NCBI RefSeq assembly: GCF_029846235.1
Contig: NZ_JARVWP010000003.1
Coordinates: forward strand, 186,001-250,000
From: Bradyrhizobium sp. CER78
Lineage (GTDB): Bacteria > Pseudomonadota > Alphaproteobacteria > Rhizobiales > Xanthobacteraceae
Length of the DNA stretch: 64,000 bases
Reading direction: 5' to 3'
The position numbers were made by a program, and so were the translations under genes. The notes beneath the pieces are model-generated. The model saw nothing but the letters and a program-made list of their open reading frames with translations, was not told the DNA's origin and did no database searches. This document shows, in pieces, positions 35,033 to 48,703 of the stretch; within the stretch, counting starts at the first letter, position 1, and each line of letters opens with the position of its first letter.

Positions 35033-35170
35033 AGAACGGCGCGTCCCGGCCGACTATCGTTCGCGGCGTGCCGCTACAGATAAACCGAGACGCAATGTAA
35101 CCGGACCCAATTGCTCCGGGGCGGAGCCTTGCAGCACGCCCCGAAGCTCTCCCGACCAAATCCGCGTCGG

Positions 35171-37900
<2,730 letters not shown>

Positions 37901-38111
37901 AGGGGAAATCCGGTCAGTTTTACTGGGGAATCATATAGCCCATCGGGGGCCTGATAACCACCCCTGAGCGGCTCCGGCAAGCCGTTTTTCCCTTCGTTTT
38001 TTCATACACTTACCAGCCGCACTGCGGGCTTGCCGCGGGCCTGCTTTGCGCTGCGACCGCAAGCCGGCCGGGGCCCGACGGAACCGGCCCCGCGACGCCT
38101 CAATCGCCCAA

Positions 38112-38510
38112 TTACTGGCCGAAAATCTCGGCGTGCATGATCCGCCCGGGCATCAAGGTGAACAGCCCGGCAATGACCAGCGCGCCGAAGAAAATGCCGA
38201 TCATCGTGAACTTGTGGCTGCGGACATTGTGGCTCCGCGCCGCCATCACGCCGAGCACCAGCATCACCAGCGAGAAGATCGACAGCAGGTGGATCGGGCT
38301 CCAGGGGCCGACCAGGCGGATCTGATGGATCCAGAACGAGCTCCCGGCGACGACCAGCATCAGGATCACCCAGATCCAGCCCAGCGTCCGGTGCGGCAGC
38401 GTCCCCTTCGGTGCGGCGAGCTGGATGGAGCCGAGCACGAAGGCGGCCATCGCGGCGAAGGCATGGAGCGGGATCGCAGGCGCAGCGTCGAGCAATGGCG
38501 CGAGGCTCAT
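38112..38510 (-). CDS. DUF2306-like small membrane protein
   Basis: The 132-residue protein has four hydrophobic segments (about 12-30, 44-62, 70-90, 105-123). Conserved His occur at HRTLG, HQIR and HKFTM, typical of DUF2306 and the heme-like or quinone-site membrane domains of that family. It probably sits in the inner membrane; the function is not established. ATG 38510 is the first start after a predicted promoter at 38566-38594; the frame upstream reads through untranslated leader. Confidence 0.78.
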   Translation of the reverse strand: MSLAPLLDAAPAIPLHAFAAMAAFVLGSIQLAAPKGTLPHRTLGWIWVILMLVVAGSSFWIHQIRLVGPWSPIHLLSIFSLVMLVLGVMAARSHNVRSHKFTMIGIFFGALVIAGLFTLMPGRIMHAEIFGQ

Positions 38511-38565
38511 GGTGGCGGCCCTCGGGTGAAGCGCGCGGCCAGATCTCACTCGCCGCAGGCCAATG

Positions 38566-38594
38566 TAAATATCATTCACATCGGCCTGTGTCAA
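38566..38594 (-). promoter_or_regulatory. Promoter of the DUF2306 gene
   Basis: On the minus strand TTGACA (38594-38589) is separated by 17 nt from TATTTA (38571-38566), close to the sigma70 consensus. It gives a leader of about 50 nt before ATG 38510. Confidence 0.65.
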
Positions 38595-38761
38595 AGTCAG
38601 GGGAACCCGCCCTCGCCGCCTGCAGAGATCCGTGATCCAGCAAGCAGCTATGGAGTTATCCTCATAATTCACACGAGGAAATTGCCGTCGTGCATCGCGA
38701 CGCCGCTCCGGAAAATGATCTTCACGGAGCGACGGCGTGAGCGCCGGAAAGCAGCGTTCGA

Positions 38762-39253
38762 TCAGAACGGGATATCGTCGTCCATGTCGCTGTTGCGGCT
38801 GCCGCCACCGGCGGCAACTGCACGGCGCGGTGCAGAACTGACCGGGCCGGACGAGCCGAAATCGCTGCCGCCGTCATCGGAGAAGCTGCTGCCTCCGCCG
38901 CCACGCCCGTCGAGCATGGTCAGGTTGGAGTTGAAGCCCTGCAGCACGACTTCGGTCGAGTACTTCTCGACGCCGGACTGGTCGGTCCATTTGCGGGTCT
39001 GCAACTGACCCTCGATGTACACCTTGGCGCCCTTCTTCAAATACTGCTCGGCGACCTTGCAGAGGCCCTCGTTGAAGATCACGACGCGGTGCCACTCGGT
39101 CTTTTCCTTGCGCTCTCCGGTGCCCTTGTCGCGCCAGGTCTCCGAGGTGGCGATGGAAAGGTTTGCGATCGGACGGCCGTCCTGCGTCCGCCGGATTTCC
39201 GGATCCTTGCCGAGGTTTCCAACCAGGATCACCTTGTTCACGCTTCCTGCCAT
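38762..39253 (-). CDS. ssb: Single-stranded DNA-binding protein
   Basis: The 163-residue protein has an OB-fold (1-115) with [21 protein letters not shown], then [22 protein letters not shown] Gly/Ser/Asp-rich linker follows, and the acidic tip DMDDDIPF binds partner proteins. The start is ATG 39253, with GTGGAG eight bases upstream. An SOS box (GTTC-N7-GTTC) lies 171 nt upstream. It diverges from uvrA, as in many proteobacteria, but here 2.5 kb with outer-membrane protein genes lies between. The rest of the 39254-39699 interval shows no other gene. Confidence 0.96.
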   Translation of the reverse strand: MAGSVNKVILVGNLGKDPEIRRTQDGRPIANLSIATSETWRDKGTGERKEKTEWHRVVIFNEGLCKVAEQYLKKGAKVYIEGQLQTRKWTDQSGVEKYSTEVVLQGFNSNLTMLDGRGGGGSSFSDDGGSDFGSSGPVSSAPRRAVAAGGGSRNSDMDDDIPF

Positions 39254-39423
39254 CGCATCATCTCCACTCAAAAACCGGGCGTCCGGACATCGGCCGCCGC
39301 TCTCAACCTTCGCCACTTACTTTGCAGGCGTCGTGGATGACCCTATACGCCGGCGCCGGCTCGCCGCCTTCGCCCGCGCACGGTTATCCACGACTATCGA
39401 GATATAGCACCGCAGCCGACAAT

Positions 39424-39438
39424 GTTCCAGTTTTGTTC
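39424..39438. promoter_or_regulatory. SOS (LexA) box in front of ssb
   Basis: GTTC at 39424-39427 and GTTC at 39435-39438, separated by 7 nt, match the alphaproteobacterial LexA box GTTC-N7-GTTC exactly. It lies 171 nt upstream of ssb (read as GAAC-N7-GAAC on that strand). Confidence 0.7.
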
Positions 39439-39699
39439 GCAACAACCAGCCGTAGAAGCGGCATATGGCGATGGAACGGCAGCCGATTTCGGTTCCGGCC
39501 GCCTATCGGCTTGATGGGATCCGAAAACACAAACCAAATCAATCACTTGCATCAGCCTTACTTCTTCCGCAGGTGTGGCTTTTGGGAGACGGCGTCTCCG
39601 GTTGAATCAGCGTATAGCTATCAACCATGGCGCGGGCGCTCGCGTCTGAGATCGTGCTTCGGGACAATATTGGAAGCCGATCGGGGAGCTGGGAGATTG

Positions 39700-40446
39700 A
39701 TGATGAAGAAGTTTTTGCTCGGTACGGTTGCCCTGATTGCGTTCGCCGCGCCTGCCGCGGCCGCCGACCTCGCGGCGCGCCCCTACACCAAGGCGCCGCC
39801 GATGATCGCTGCGGTCTATGACTGGAGCGGCTTCTACATCGGCGCCAACGGCGGCTGGGGCTCGAGCCACAATTGCTGGGACCAGGTCCCGGGCGGCGTG
39901 TTCATCGGATCGGATGGTTGCCATGACGCAACCGGCGGCGTCGCCGGCGGCCAGATCGGCTATCGCTGGCAGGCTGGCGCCTGGGTGTTCGGCCTCGAGG
40001 CGCAGGGCGACTGGGCTGACCTGAAGGGCAGCAACAACAGCGCGATCTTCCCGGGTCTCTTCACCAACCAGTCCAAGATCGACGCGTTCGGCCTGTTCAC
40101 CGGCCAGGTCGGCTACGCCGTCAACAACGTGCTGCTCTACGCCAAGGGCGGTGCGGCGCTGACCGACAATCGGTTCAGGACCTTCTTCACGCCGACCGGC
40201 GTGCTCGCCGGCAGCGCCAGCGACACCCGCTGGGGCGGCACCATCGGCGCCGGCATCGAAGTCGGCTTCGCGCCGAACTGGACCGCCGGTATCGAATACG
40301 ACCACCTGTTCATGCAGGACAAGACCTACAACCTCACCACCCCCACCGGCGCGCTGTTCAGCAGCATCCGCGATCGCCAGGACGTCGACCTCGTCACCGT
40401 CCGCGTGAACTACAAGTGGGGCGGCCCGGTGGTTGCGCGCTACTGA
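39700..40446 (+). CDS. Omp31/RopB-like outer-membrane beta-barrel protein
   Basis: The 248-residue protein has a signal peptide (1-22, ending AAAA), then ADLAARPYTKAPP, the hallmark linker of rhizobial Omp31-like proteins. WSGFYIGANGGWG, IGYRWQAG and the terminal strand NYKWGGPVVARY end in an aromatic residue, typical of an 8-strand barrel. It is an abundant surface protein. GGGAG precedes ATG 39700. It ends 26 nt before a terminator. A close paralog lies 433 nt downstream. Confidence 0.9.
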   Translation: MMKKFLLGTVALIAFAAPAAAADLAARPYTKAPPMIAAVYDWSGFYIGANGGWGSSHNCWDQVPGGVFIGSDGCHDATGGVAGGQIGYRWQAGAWVFGLEAQGDWADLKGSNNSAIFPGLFTNQSKIDAFGLFTGQVGYAVNNVLLYAKGGAALTDNRFRTFFTPTGVLAGSASDTRWGGTIGAGIEVGFAPNWTAGIEYDHLFMQDKTYNLTTPTGALFSSIRDRQDVDLVTVRVNYKWGGPVVARY

Positions 40447-40472
40447 TCGCGCGATCCGGTTTGATCCAGACC

Positions 40473-40497
40473 AAAGGCCGGCCTCGCGCCGGCCTTT
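40473..40497 (+). terminator. Intrinsic terminator after the first Omp31-like gene
   Basis: AAAGGCCGGC and GCCGGCCTTT pair around CTCGC (40483-40487) and are followed by a T-run. The same stem-loop core recurs after the second copy at 41586-41608. Confidence 0.92.
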
Positions 40498-40561
40498 TTG
40501 TTTGTGGGCTCGGCCGTGAGCGGTGGTGCCGCGGTTGGCGACATCCTGCGTCGCTACAATG

Positions 40562-40650
40562 CCGGGCTCGTACCTTCCCCTGCCTCGGCCAGCGACACGC
40601 GCTGGGACTGCACCGTCGGCGTCGAATACATATCCGTAGCGAAGTGCTGA
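40562..40650 (+). pseudogene. Decayed remnant of an Omp31-like gene
   Basis: A short in-frame stretch before TGA 40648 reads ASASDTRWDCTVGVEY, very like the SASDTRWGGTIGAGIE part of the gene at 39700. It is followed by a premature end and a second GCCGGCCTCGCGCCGGC sequence at 40693-40709. No start or signal peptide remains. It lies between the two intact paralogs, so this was probably a tandem array of three. Confidence 0.65.
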
Positions 40651-40879
40651 GGCGGCCTCAGCTCACGCATCACTGCCTCGCATCGAAATATCGGAGCCGG
40701 CCTCGCGCCGGCTCTTACGCTGCGCAGGCACGCCAGCGCGGGCCATTTTCCGTGCATTGTGGTTTCACGGATACACAACTTCCAGCATTTCTATGTAGAA
40801 ACACGCGAACGTCACGCGACACCGCGGTGACGCTTCCCTTCAATGTTTGAGGGGACAACAAGAAAATGGGACTGGGACT

Positions 40880-41545
40880 TTGAAAATCAGGAATGTTCTG
40901 CTGGCCTCGGCCGGCATGGTTGCCCTCAGCGCAATTGCACCGGCAATGGCCGCCGATCTCGCCGCACGCGGCCCCTACGTCAAGGCTCCGCCGCCGGCCG
41001 AGATCTACAACTGGACCGGCTTCTACATCGGTGGCTTCGGCGGCTACGCCAGCGAGGATTCCGGCAATCCGAAGATGGAAGGCGGCTTCGCCGGCGGCAC
41101 CATCGGCTACAACTGGCAGGCCGGCAACATCGTGTACGGCATCGAGGCCGACGGCGGCTGGGCTGACGTCAACGCCTCCGCTTCCGCGTTCGGCATCACC
41201 GCGACGAGCAAGATCGACGCGCTCGGCACCGCGCGTGGCCGCATCGGCTTCGCGGTCGACAAGGTTTTGTTCTACGGCACCGGCGGCTACGCCTGGGTCG
41301 ACAACAAGCTGACCCTCAGCGCGGGCGGCGTGAGCGCATCGCAGAGCAACTTCCACTCGGGCTGGACCGTCGGTGCCGGCATCGAAGCGTTCATCGCGCC
41401 GCAGTGGTCGATCAAGGGCGAATACCTGTATCGCAGCCTCGGCGGCGAGACCTACTTCGGCGTGCCGTCGGCCGACATCAACCTGCACAGCGTCCAGTTC
41501 GGCGTGAACTATCACTTCGGCGGCCCGATCGTCGCCAAGTACTGA
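40880..41545 (+). CDS. Omp31/RopB-like outer-membrane beta-barrel protein
   Basis: The 221-residue paralog has signal peptide MKIRNVLLASAGMVALSAIA...AMAA, then ADLAARGPYVKAPP, WTGFYIGGFGGY and the terminal NYHFGGPIVAKY. It is a predicted 8-strand outer-membrane barrel. The start is TTG 40880, chosen because it gives the family's standard signal peptide; a TTG farther upstream at 40847 would add a charged tail. It ends 40 nt before a terminator and 260 nt before uvrA. Confidence 0.88.
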   Translation: MKIRNVLLASAGMVALSAIAPAMAADLAARGPYVKAPPPAEIYNWTGFYIGGFGGYASEDSGNPKMEGGFAGGTIGYNWQAGNIVYGIEADGGWADVNASASAFGITATSKIDALGTARGRIGFAVDKVLFYGTGGYAWVDNKLTLSAGGVSASQSNFHSGWTVGAGIEAFIAPQWSIKGEYLYRSLGGETYFGVPSADINLHSVQFGVNYHFGGPIVAKY

Positions 41546-41585
41546 GACACGTACTAAGTGTCGATCCACGTTCGGATCGCTCGGG

Positions 41586-41608
41586 AAGGCCGGCCTCGCG
41601 CCGGCCTT
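41586..41608 (+). terminator. Intrinsic terminator after the second Omp31-like gene
   Basis: AAGGCCGGC and GCCGGCCTT pair around CTCGC and are followed by T6. It is nearly identical to the terminator at 40473-40497. Confidence 0.92.
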
Positions 41609-41701
41609 TTTTGCGTCCGGGAACCGGGCCCTGCTGACGGCTGCTGCCATCAGGCAAACTATCCGTTGATGGACGCCATTCAGCACTGGAAATTGTCGGC
41701 C

Positions 41702-41716
41702 GTTCTTCCTACGTTC
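41702..41716. promoter_or_regulatory. SOS (LexA) box in front of uvrA
   Basis: GTTC at 41702-41705 and GTTC at 41713-41716 are separated by 7 nt, the alphaproteobacterial LexA box. It lies 90 nt upstream of the uvrA start codon. Confidence 0.78.
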
Positions 41717-41805
41717 CAGTCCTCACACCCCATCGGCGCAAGCTCCCGGCATCACCGGCGATGCGCGCCCAAAAGGCGCCCAAGCATGCGCCCGGAACTG
41801 TCGCA

Positions 41806-44784
<2,979 letters not shown>

Positions 44785-44786
44785 TC

Positions 44787-46181
44787 GTGGCAATTGAAAT
44801 AACTTCGATCTCAACTGCACAGTTCGCTGATCTGTTGGATCGTGGTGAAGGGCATTTCCTTGACTTTAAGGCGAAAGAGGTCTCTCCGGCAAAACTGACG
44901 AAATCTCTCTCAGCTTTTGCGAATGCAGACGGTGGCGAACTCTTCATCGGGGTGCTGAATAGCGGGGCATTCGCGGCAAAGCGCTGGTCGGGATTTTCAG
45001 ATGCAGAGGCCGCCAACGGGCACATCCAAGCCTTCGAACAGTTCTTCCCACTTGGGACTTACTTCAAGTACCAATTTCTGAAATGCGAAGGCCTACCCGG
45101 ACTAGTACTCCACTGTGAAGTTCTGAAAACGCCCGACATTCGCGCCGCGAGTGACGGCGTCATGTATCTTCGGAGAGGCGCACAAAATCTGCCACAGACT
45201 ACTGAGGGGCAGATATCGAGGCTCAAATTCAATAAGGGGATAACCTCTTTTGAAGATCACATCGTAAAGGTCGATGTGAGTGAAGTAACGAACTCGACTC
45301 CAATCATAGAATTCATGTTGGACAACATTCCCACAGCTGAGCCATTGCCTTGGCTCAGGAAGCAACAGCTCGTTGTGGATCAAGATCGACCGACGGTTGC
45401 TGCTGTGCTCCTCTACGCCGACGAGCCTCAAGCTGCACTGCCGAAATCCGGTATAAAGATCTACCGTTACCAGACCTCAGGAGACGGGACTCGCCAAACG
45501 CTCGTTGGAAACCCCATTAGTATCGAAGGCCATCTATATGCCCTCATACCGAAAGCTGTCGAATCGACCATAGCTATCGTCGAAAAGCTTTCGGTGATGG
45601 GGCCCGCGGGTCTTGAGAAGATTTCGTATCCACGTGAATCGATCCACGAAATTGTCACTAACGCTGTTCTGCATCGCGACTACAGTTTGAATGACGACAT
45701 ACACATCCGGGTTTTCGACAATCGCATCGAAGTACAGAGTCCAGGCGTATTACCGGCTCATATAACCGTAGAAAACATTCTGGAGGAGCGCTTTGCGCGA
45801 AATCAACGGATTGTACGGCTAATAAACAAGTACGAAGACCCACCAAATAAGGATGTTGGTGAGGGCCTAAACACTGCATTTGAAGCAATGAGACGATTGA
45901 AATTTCGCGATCCGGTTGTTGAGCAACTCGACGGGAGCGTGAGGGTCACCTTGCGTCACGAGAAGCTTGCTTCACCGGAGGAGATTATCTGCGAATTTCT
46001 GAGAAATCATCCCGAGATCAACAATTCGAAGGCACGAGAAATAACCTTTATTGGCTCGGAGAACTCAGTGAAGCGAATTTTCAATAAGATGATCAAGAAT
46101 AAGATGATTGAACGGATACCCGACCGTCCTCAAGCGAAAACAGGCTATCAGAAAGGACCGAACTTTCCGAAAGCGCGATAG
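44787..46181 (+). CDS. AlbA_2 (Schlafen-type) plus HATPase_c_4-like regulator
   Basis: This 464-residue protein has an N-terminal AlbA_2/AAA_4 domain (about 10-130) with EGHFLDFKAKEVSPAKLTKSLSAFANADGGELFIGV, and a C-terminal ATPase-like domain (about 265-380) with YPRESIHEIVTNAVLHRDYS and NRIEVQSPGVLP, the N-box and following strand of GHKL-type proteins. The layout is typical of Schlafen-like DNA-binding proteins linked to defence or regulation. It starts GTG 2 nt after uvrA, so it may be co-transcribed. Its base composition is visibly lower in GC than both neighbours, suggesting recent acquisition. Confidence 0.84.
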   Translation: MAIEITSISTAQFADLLDRGEGHFLDFKAKEVSPAKLTKSLSAFANADGGELFIGVLNSGAFAAKRWSGFSDAEAANGHIQAFEQFFPLGTYFKYQFLKCEGLPGLVLHCEVLKTPDIRAASDGVMYLRRGAQNLPQTTEGQISRLKFNKGITSFEDHIVKVDVSEVTNSTPIIEFMLDNIPTAEPLPWLRKQQLVVDQDRPTVAAVLLYADEPQAALPKSGIKIYRYQTSGDGTRQTLVGNPISIEGHLYALIPKAVESTIAIVEKLSVMGPAGLEKISYPRESIHEIVTNAVLHRDYSLNDDIHIRVFDNRIEVQSPGVLPAHITVENILEERFARNQRIVRLINKYEDPPNKDVGEGLNTAFEAMRRLKFRDPVVEQLDGSVRVTLRHEKLASPEEIICEFLRNHPEINNSKAREITFIGSENSVKRIFNKMIKNKMIERIPDRPQAKTGYQKGPNFPKAR

Positions 46182-46191
46182 ATCAATTTGA

Positions 46192-46256
46192 AGCCCGGAT
46201 AAGCGAAGCGACATCCAGGACTGTCGGCGGGACACGTTGGCCGCTCCCGCATGGTG
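46192..46256. repeat. Partial REP-like element, family C
   Basis: AAGCCCGGATAAGCGAAGCGACATCC and a following CCGCTCCCGCATG match the arms of the complete elements at 46570 and 47056, but the right arm is cut where the PRC pseudogene begins. Confidence 0.6.
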
Positions 46257-46411
46257 GGTGCTCAGCACGCCGCCGGTCTTGATGATGGCGTACGCCACCG
46301 TTCCACTTACCTTGTCGAGCATCAGCCGCTCGATCAGGCGAGCTTTGCGCCGTCGCGCCCAAAGACGCAGACGTATTCGATCCGATCCCTGGGTTCCAAG
46401 GTATGATGCAT
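46250..46411 (-). pseudogene. Truncated, frameshifted copy of the PRC-barrel-like gene
   Basis: From ATG 46411 the minus strand is close to the intact gene at 47495 (same GGGAGG ribosome site, same MHHTL start and VCVFGRDG). One base is lost after AAGCTCG, so the frame hits TGA in place of a Gly-Ser-Val region. The similarity resumes in the other frame to the STHH codons and then stops at a family-C REP half at 46250. It is a decayed duplicate. Confidence 0.8.
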
Positions 46412-46569
46412 GGCATCCTCCCTGTTTCCTTGTGTTTGGCGGATAGTATACGCCGGTCTGGGGAGCAAAATGCGATGGACTGCAATCCTTGATTGCGCTC
46501 AATCTAAGGTTACTCTTCCTATAGTTTGGCGCCACCTAGAGCGTCGCTTTGAGACGAGATTTGAAGCAA

Positions 46570-46652
46570 GTAGCCCGCATGAGCGAAGCGATATGCGGGG
46601 TTTGTCGGCAAGACGCACCGCTCCCGCATGTCGCTTCGCTCATGCGGGCTAC
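46570..46652. repeat. REP-like element, family C
   Basis: GTAGCCCGCATGAGCGAAGCGATATGCGGG at the left is mirrored by CCCGCATGTCGCTTCGCTCATGCGGGCTAC at the right, with a short centre. It is a strong cruciform, directly downstream of the VOC gene. Confidence 0.85.
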
Positions 46653-46664
46653 AACAGCCGCCCC

Positions 46665-47033
46665 TTACCTCTCACGGTACGTCGCAATCTGCCAGACGTT
46701 GGCCCAGGCATCCCGCACCATCGCGCGTCTGTCGCCATAGGGCGTATCCCCGGGGGTCTCAATCGCTTCAGCGCCCGCCGCGACCGCGTGCCGATAGGTC
46801 TCGTCGGCGTTCTCGACGTAGACGTAGAGAAAGGCCGGCATCGCATCGCGAACGCCTCCGCCGTCACTGATCAGGATGATCGAGTCTCCGATGCGAATTT
46901 CCGTGGGCGCGCCGGACCGAACTTCGCCTTCGGCACCGAATACATCTCGCAGGAATCCGGCGAGCCCGATGAGGTCGCGTGTGACAATTCTCGGGATGAC
47001 GGAAGGCCAGCCGGCGGGTTTGTATTGGGTCAT
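46665..47033 (-). CDS. VOC/glyoxalase-family protein
   Basis: The 122-residue protein has the beta-alpha-beta-beta-beta pattern of the VOC superfamily: VIPRIVTRDLIGLAGFLRDVFGA, then TEIRIGDSIILISD and FLYVYVENADETYRHAVAAGAEAIETP, ending RDAWANVWQIATYRE. It could be a glyoxalase/bleomycin-resistance-like enzyme or binding protein; metal ligands are not obvious. Family-C repeats flank it on both sides. Confidence 0.82.
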   Translation of the reverse strand: MTQYKPAGWPSVIPRIVTRDLIGLAGFLRDVFGAEGEVRSGAPTEIRIGDSIILISDGGGVRDAMPAFLYVYVENADETYRHAVAAGAEAIETPGDTPYGDRRAMVRDAWANVWQIATYRER

Positions 47034-47055
47034 GTGCCTGCCACTGAATGAGTAC

Positions 47056-47141
47056 GTAGCCCGGATGAGCGAAGCGATATCCGGGGCCGCTGGCCGGACA
47101 AGTCAACAGCCCCCGCATGTCGCTTCGCTCATGCGGGCTAC
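47056..47141. repeat. REP-like element, family C
   Basis: GTAGCCCGGATGAGCGAAGCGATATCCGGG is mirrored by CCCGCATGTCGCTTCGCTCATGCGGGCTAC, with a 27-nt centre. It matches the copy at 46570. Confidence 0.85.
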
Positions 47142-47162
47142 GTCACCGCCCCCACCTCCGCG

Positions 47163-47495
47163 CTACACCGCCCAATAATTCGGGTGCGTGTACGACCGCG
47201 AGCGGTCGCCCCAGTCGAATTCGTCGCCGTCGAATTCGGACGGGCCGGCGCGCAGGTCCTCCAGCGTCACCTCGGCCTCGAAGGCCTGCCGTGTGGGATC
47301 GAAGTGCAGTGCGGTCCATCTGACGGGATAGTGGTGATGGGTGCTCAGCACGCCGCCGGTCTTGATGATGGCGTAGGCCACCGTGCCGCTCACCTTGTCG
47401 AGCATCAGCCGCTCGACCGACCCGAGCTTGGTGCCGTCGCGCCCGAAGACGCAGACATGCTCCACCCGGTCACTGGGCACCAAGGTATGATGCAT
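47163..47495 (-). CDS. PRC-barrel-like small protein
   Basis: The 110-residue protein starts MHHTLVPSDRVEHVCVFGRDG, then ERLMLDKVSGTVAYAIIKTGGVL, the strand-turn-strand signature of PRC-barrel domains. An acidic C-terminal region with a DGDEFDWGDRSRSY motif follows. PRC barrels occur in photosynthesis, RNA-processing and envelope stress proteins. GGGAGG lies before ATG 47495. A decayed copy lies at 46250-46411. The 264 nt upstream to 47759 show nothing I can identify. Confidence 0.8.
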   Translation of the reverse strand: MHHTLVPSDRVEHVCVFGRDGTKLGSVERLMLDKVSGTVAYAIIKTGGVLSTHHHYPVRWTALHFDPTRQAFEAEVTLEDLRAGPSEFDGDEFDWGDRSRSYTHPNYWAV

Positions 47496-47759
47496 GGCAT
47501 CCTCCCTGTGTTTCCTCGTATTTGCCCAATAATATATGCCTGCCGCGCTGGTGAGCCAATGGGTCGCAGCTCGGCGACAAGCCAGAGGGAAGCACCCGAC
47601 CAATGCTATCGCGCGGCGGCGGGCACCTGCCAAATTTCGGAATAATAGAAACATATCGCTGATTTGCCCGACGTGTCAAGTCGCGTTTCCGAGTGTGGCG
47701 GCAGCCTGCTCCTTTGCATGGGGTTGTTTTCGATATTTTGCGACACCCCAGCTTCTCAC

Positions 47760-48701
47760 CTACTCCGTCCGCCTGAGGAACGTCCCGAATGCGCGCGGAC
47801 CGTCGCCGACCTTGACCTCGCCGGTCACCTTCATCTCCACGGCATCGATCACGCTGAGCGTGTTGCTCTCCCAGTTCGCGACCAGGATGCGCTTGCCGTC
47901 AGCGGTGGCCTCGATGCCTTCGGGGTAATCGCCGACACTGATCCGCTTCACGGGTTCCAGCGTCGCGAGATCGAACACACTGACCTTGCCGTCATACTGA
48001 TCGGTAACGAAGCCGCGGCCGTGCGCCAGCGCCACCGCGTAGGGGCGCAGACCGACATGGACGCGGCCGATCTCGCTGAAGGTTGCGATGTCGATCACGG
48101 AGACGTCGTTGGAGCCGACATTCGCGGTATAGGCGCGCTTGCCATCGGCATCGATGGTGACGCCGAACGGACGCGTCCCGACCTTCACGATCCCTCGCCG
48201 CTCATGCGCGGCAATGTCCGTGATCGAGACGCTGTCGTCGTCGCGGTCAGCCGAGAGCAGCAGCCGCCCGTCCGGCGTCACCGCAAGCCCTGATGGCGAT
48301 GCGCCAACCGAAAGACTGGCGATGACCCGCAGCTCTTTCGCGTCGATCACCCGCACCGCGGCGGCGTACCAGTCGGCGACATAGACCGTCGCGCCATCGG
48401 GTGCCACCGCGATGCCGAGCGGCCCGCCGCCGACATCGACCCGGCCGACCACCTTGCGCGCCGACGCATCGACCACCGTGACCGCCTTCGCATCCGGGCT
48501 CGTCACATAGGCGAAGCGGCCGTCATGGCTGACGGCAACGCCCGCGGGCTTGCCGCCGATCGCGATCGTCGCGACCGGCTTGGCGGTCGCGAGATCGACC
48601 ACCGTGAGGTCGTCGCTGAGCTGGTTGGTGACAAACGCCTCCTCGGCCCGCGCACCGCCGAGGCCGGCGAGCAGCGCCAGCAGCGCGATCGCGCGCCGCA
48701 T
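47760..48701 (-). CDS. YVTN/PQQ-associated beta-propeller protein
   Basis: The 313-residue protein has a signal peptide (1-19) and a seven-bladed propeller whose blades repeat the pattern VxVIDxAxxxVxxxIxVGxxPxGVAxxPDG. It is likely periplasmic. The family often accompanies PQQ-dependent alcohol dehydrogenases. It starts 2 nt after the MxaD-like gene stop, so they are one operon. No dehydrogenase, cytochrome or pqq gene is nearby. Confidence 0.83.
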   Translation of the reverse strand: MRRAIALLALLAGLGGARAEEAFVTNQLSDDLTVVDLATAKPVATIAIGGKPAGVAVSHDGRFAYVTSPDAKAVTVVDASARKVVGRVDVGGGPLGIAVAPDGATVYVADWYAAAVRVIDAKELRVIASLSVGASPSGLAVTPDGRLLLSADRDDDSVSITDIAAHERRGIVKVGTRPFGVTIDADGKRAYTANVGSNDVSVIDIATFSEIGRVHVGLRPYAVALAHGRGFVTDQYDGKVSVFDLATLEPVKRISVGDYPEGIEATADGKRILVANWESNTLSVIDAVEMKVTGEVKVGDGPRAFGTFLRRTE

Positions 48702-48703
48702 GT

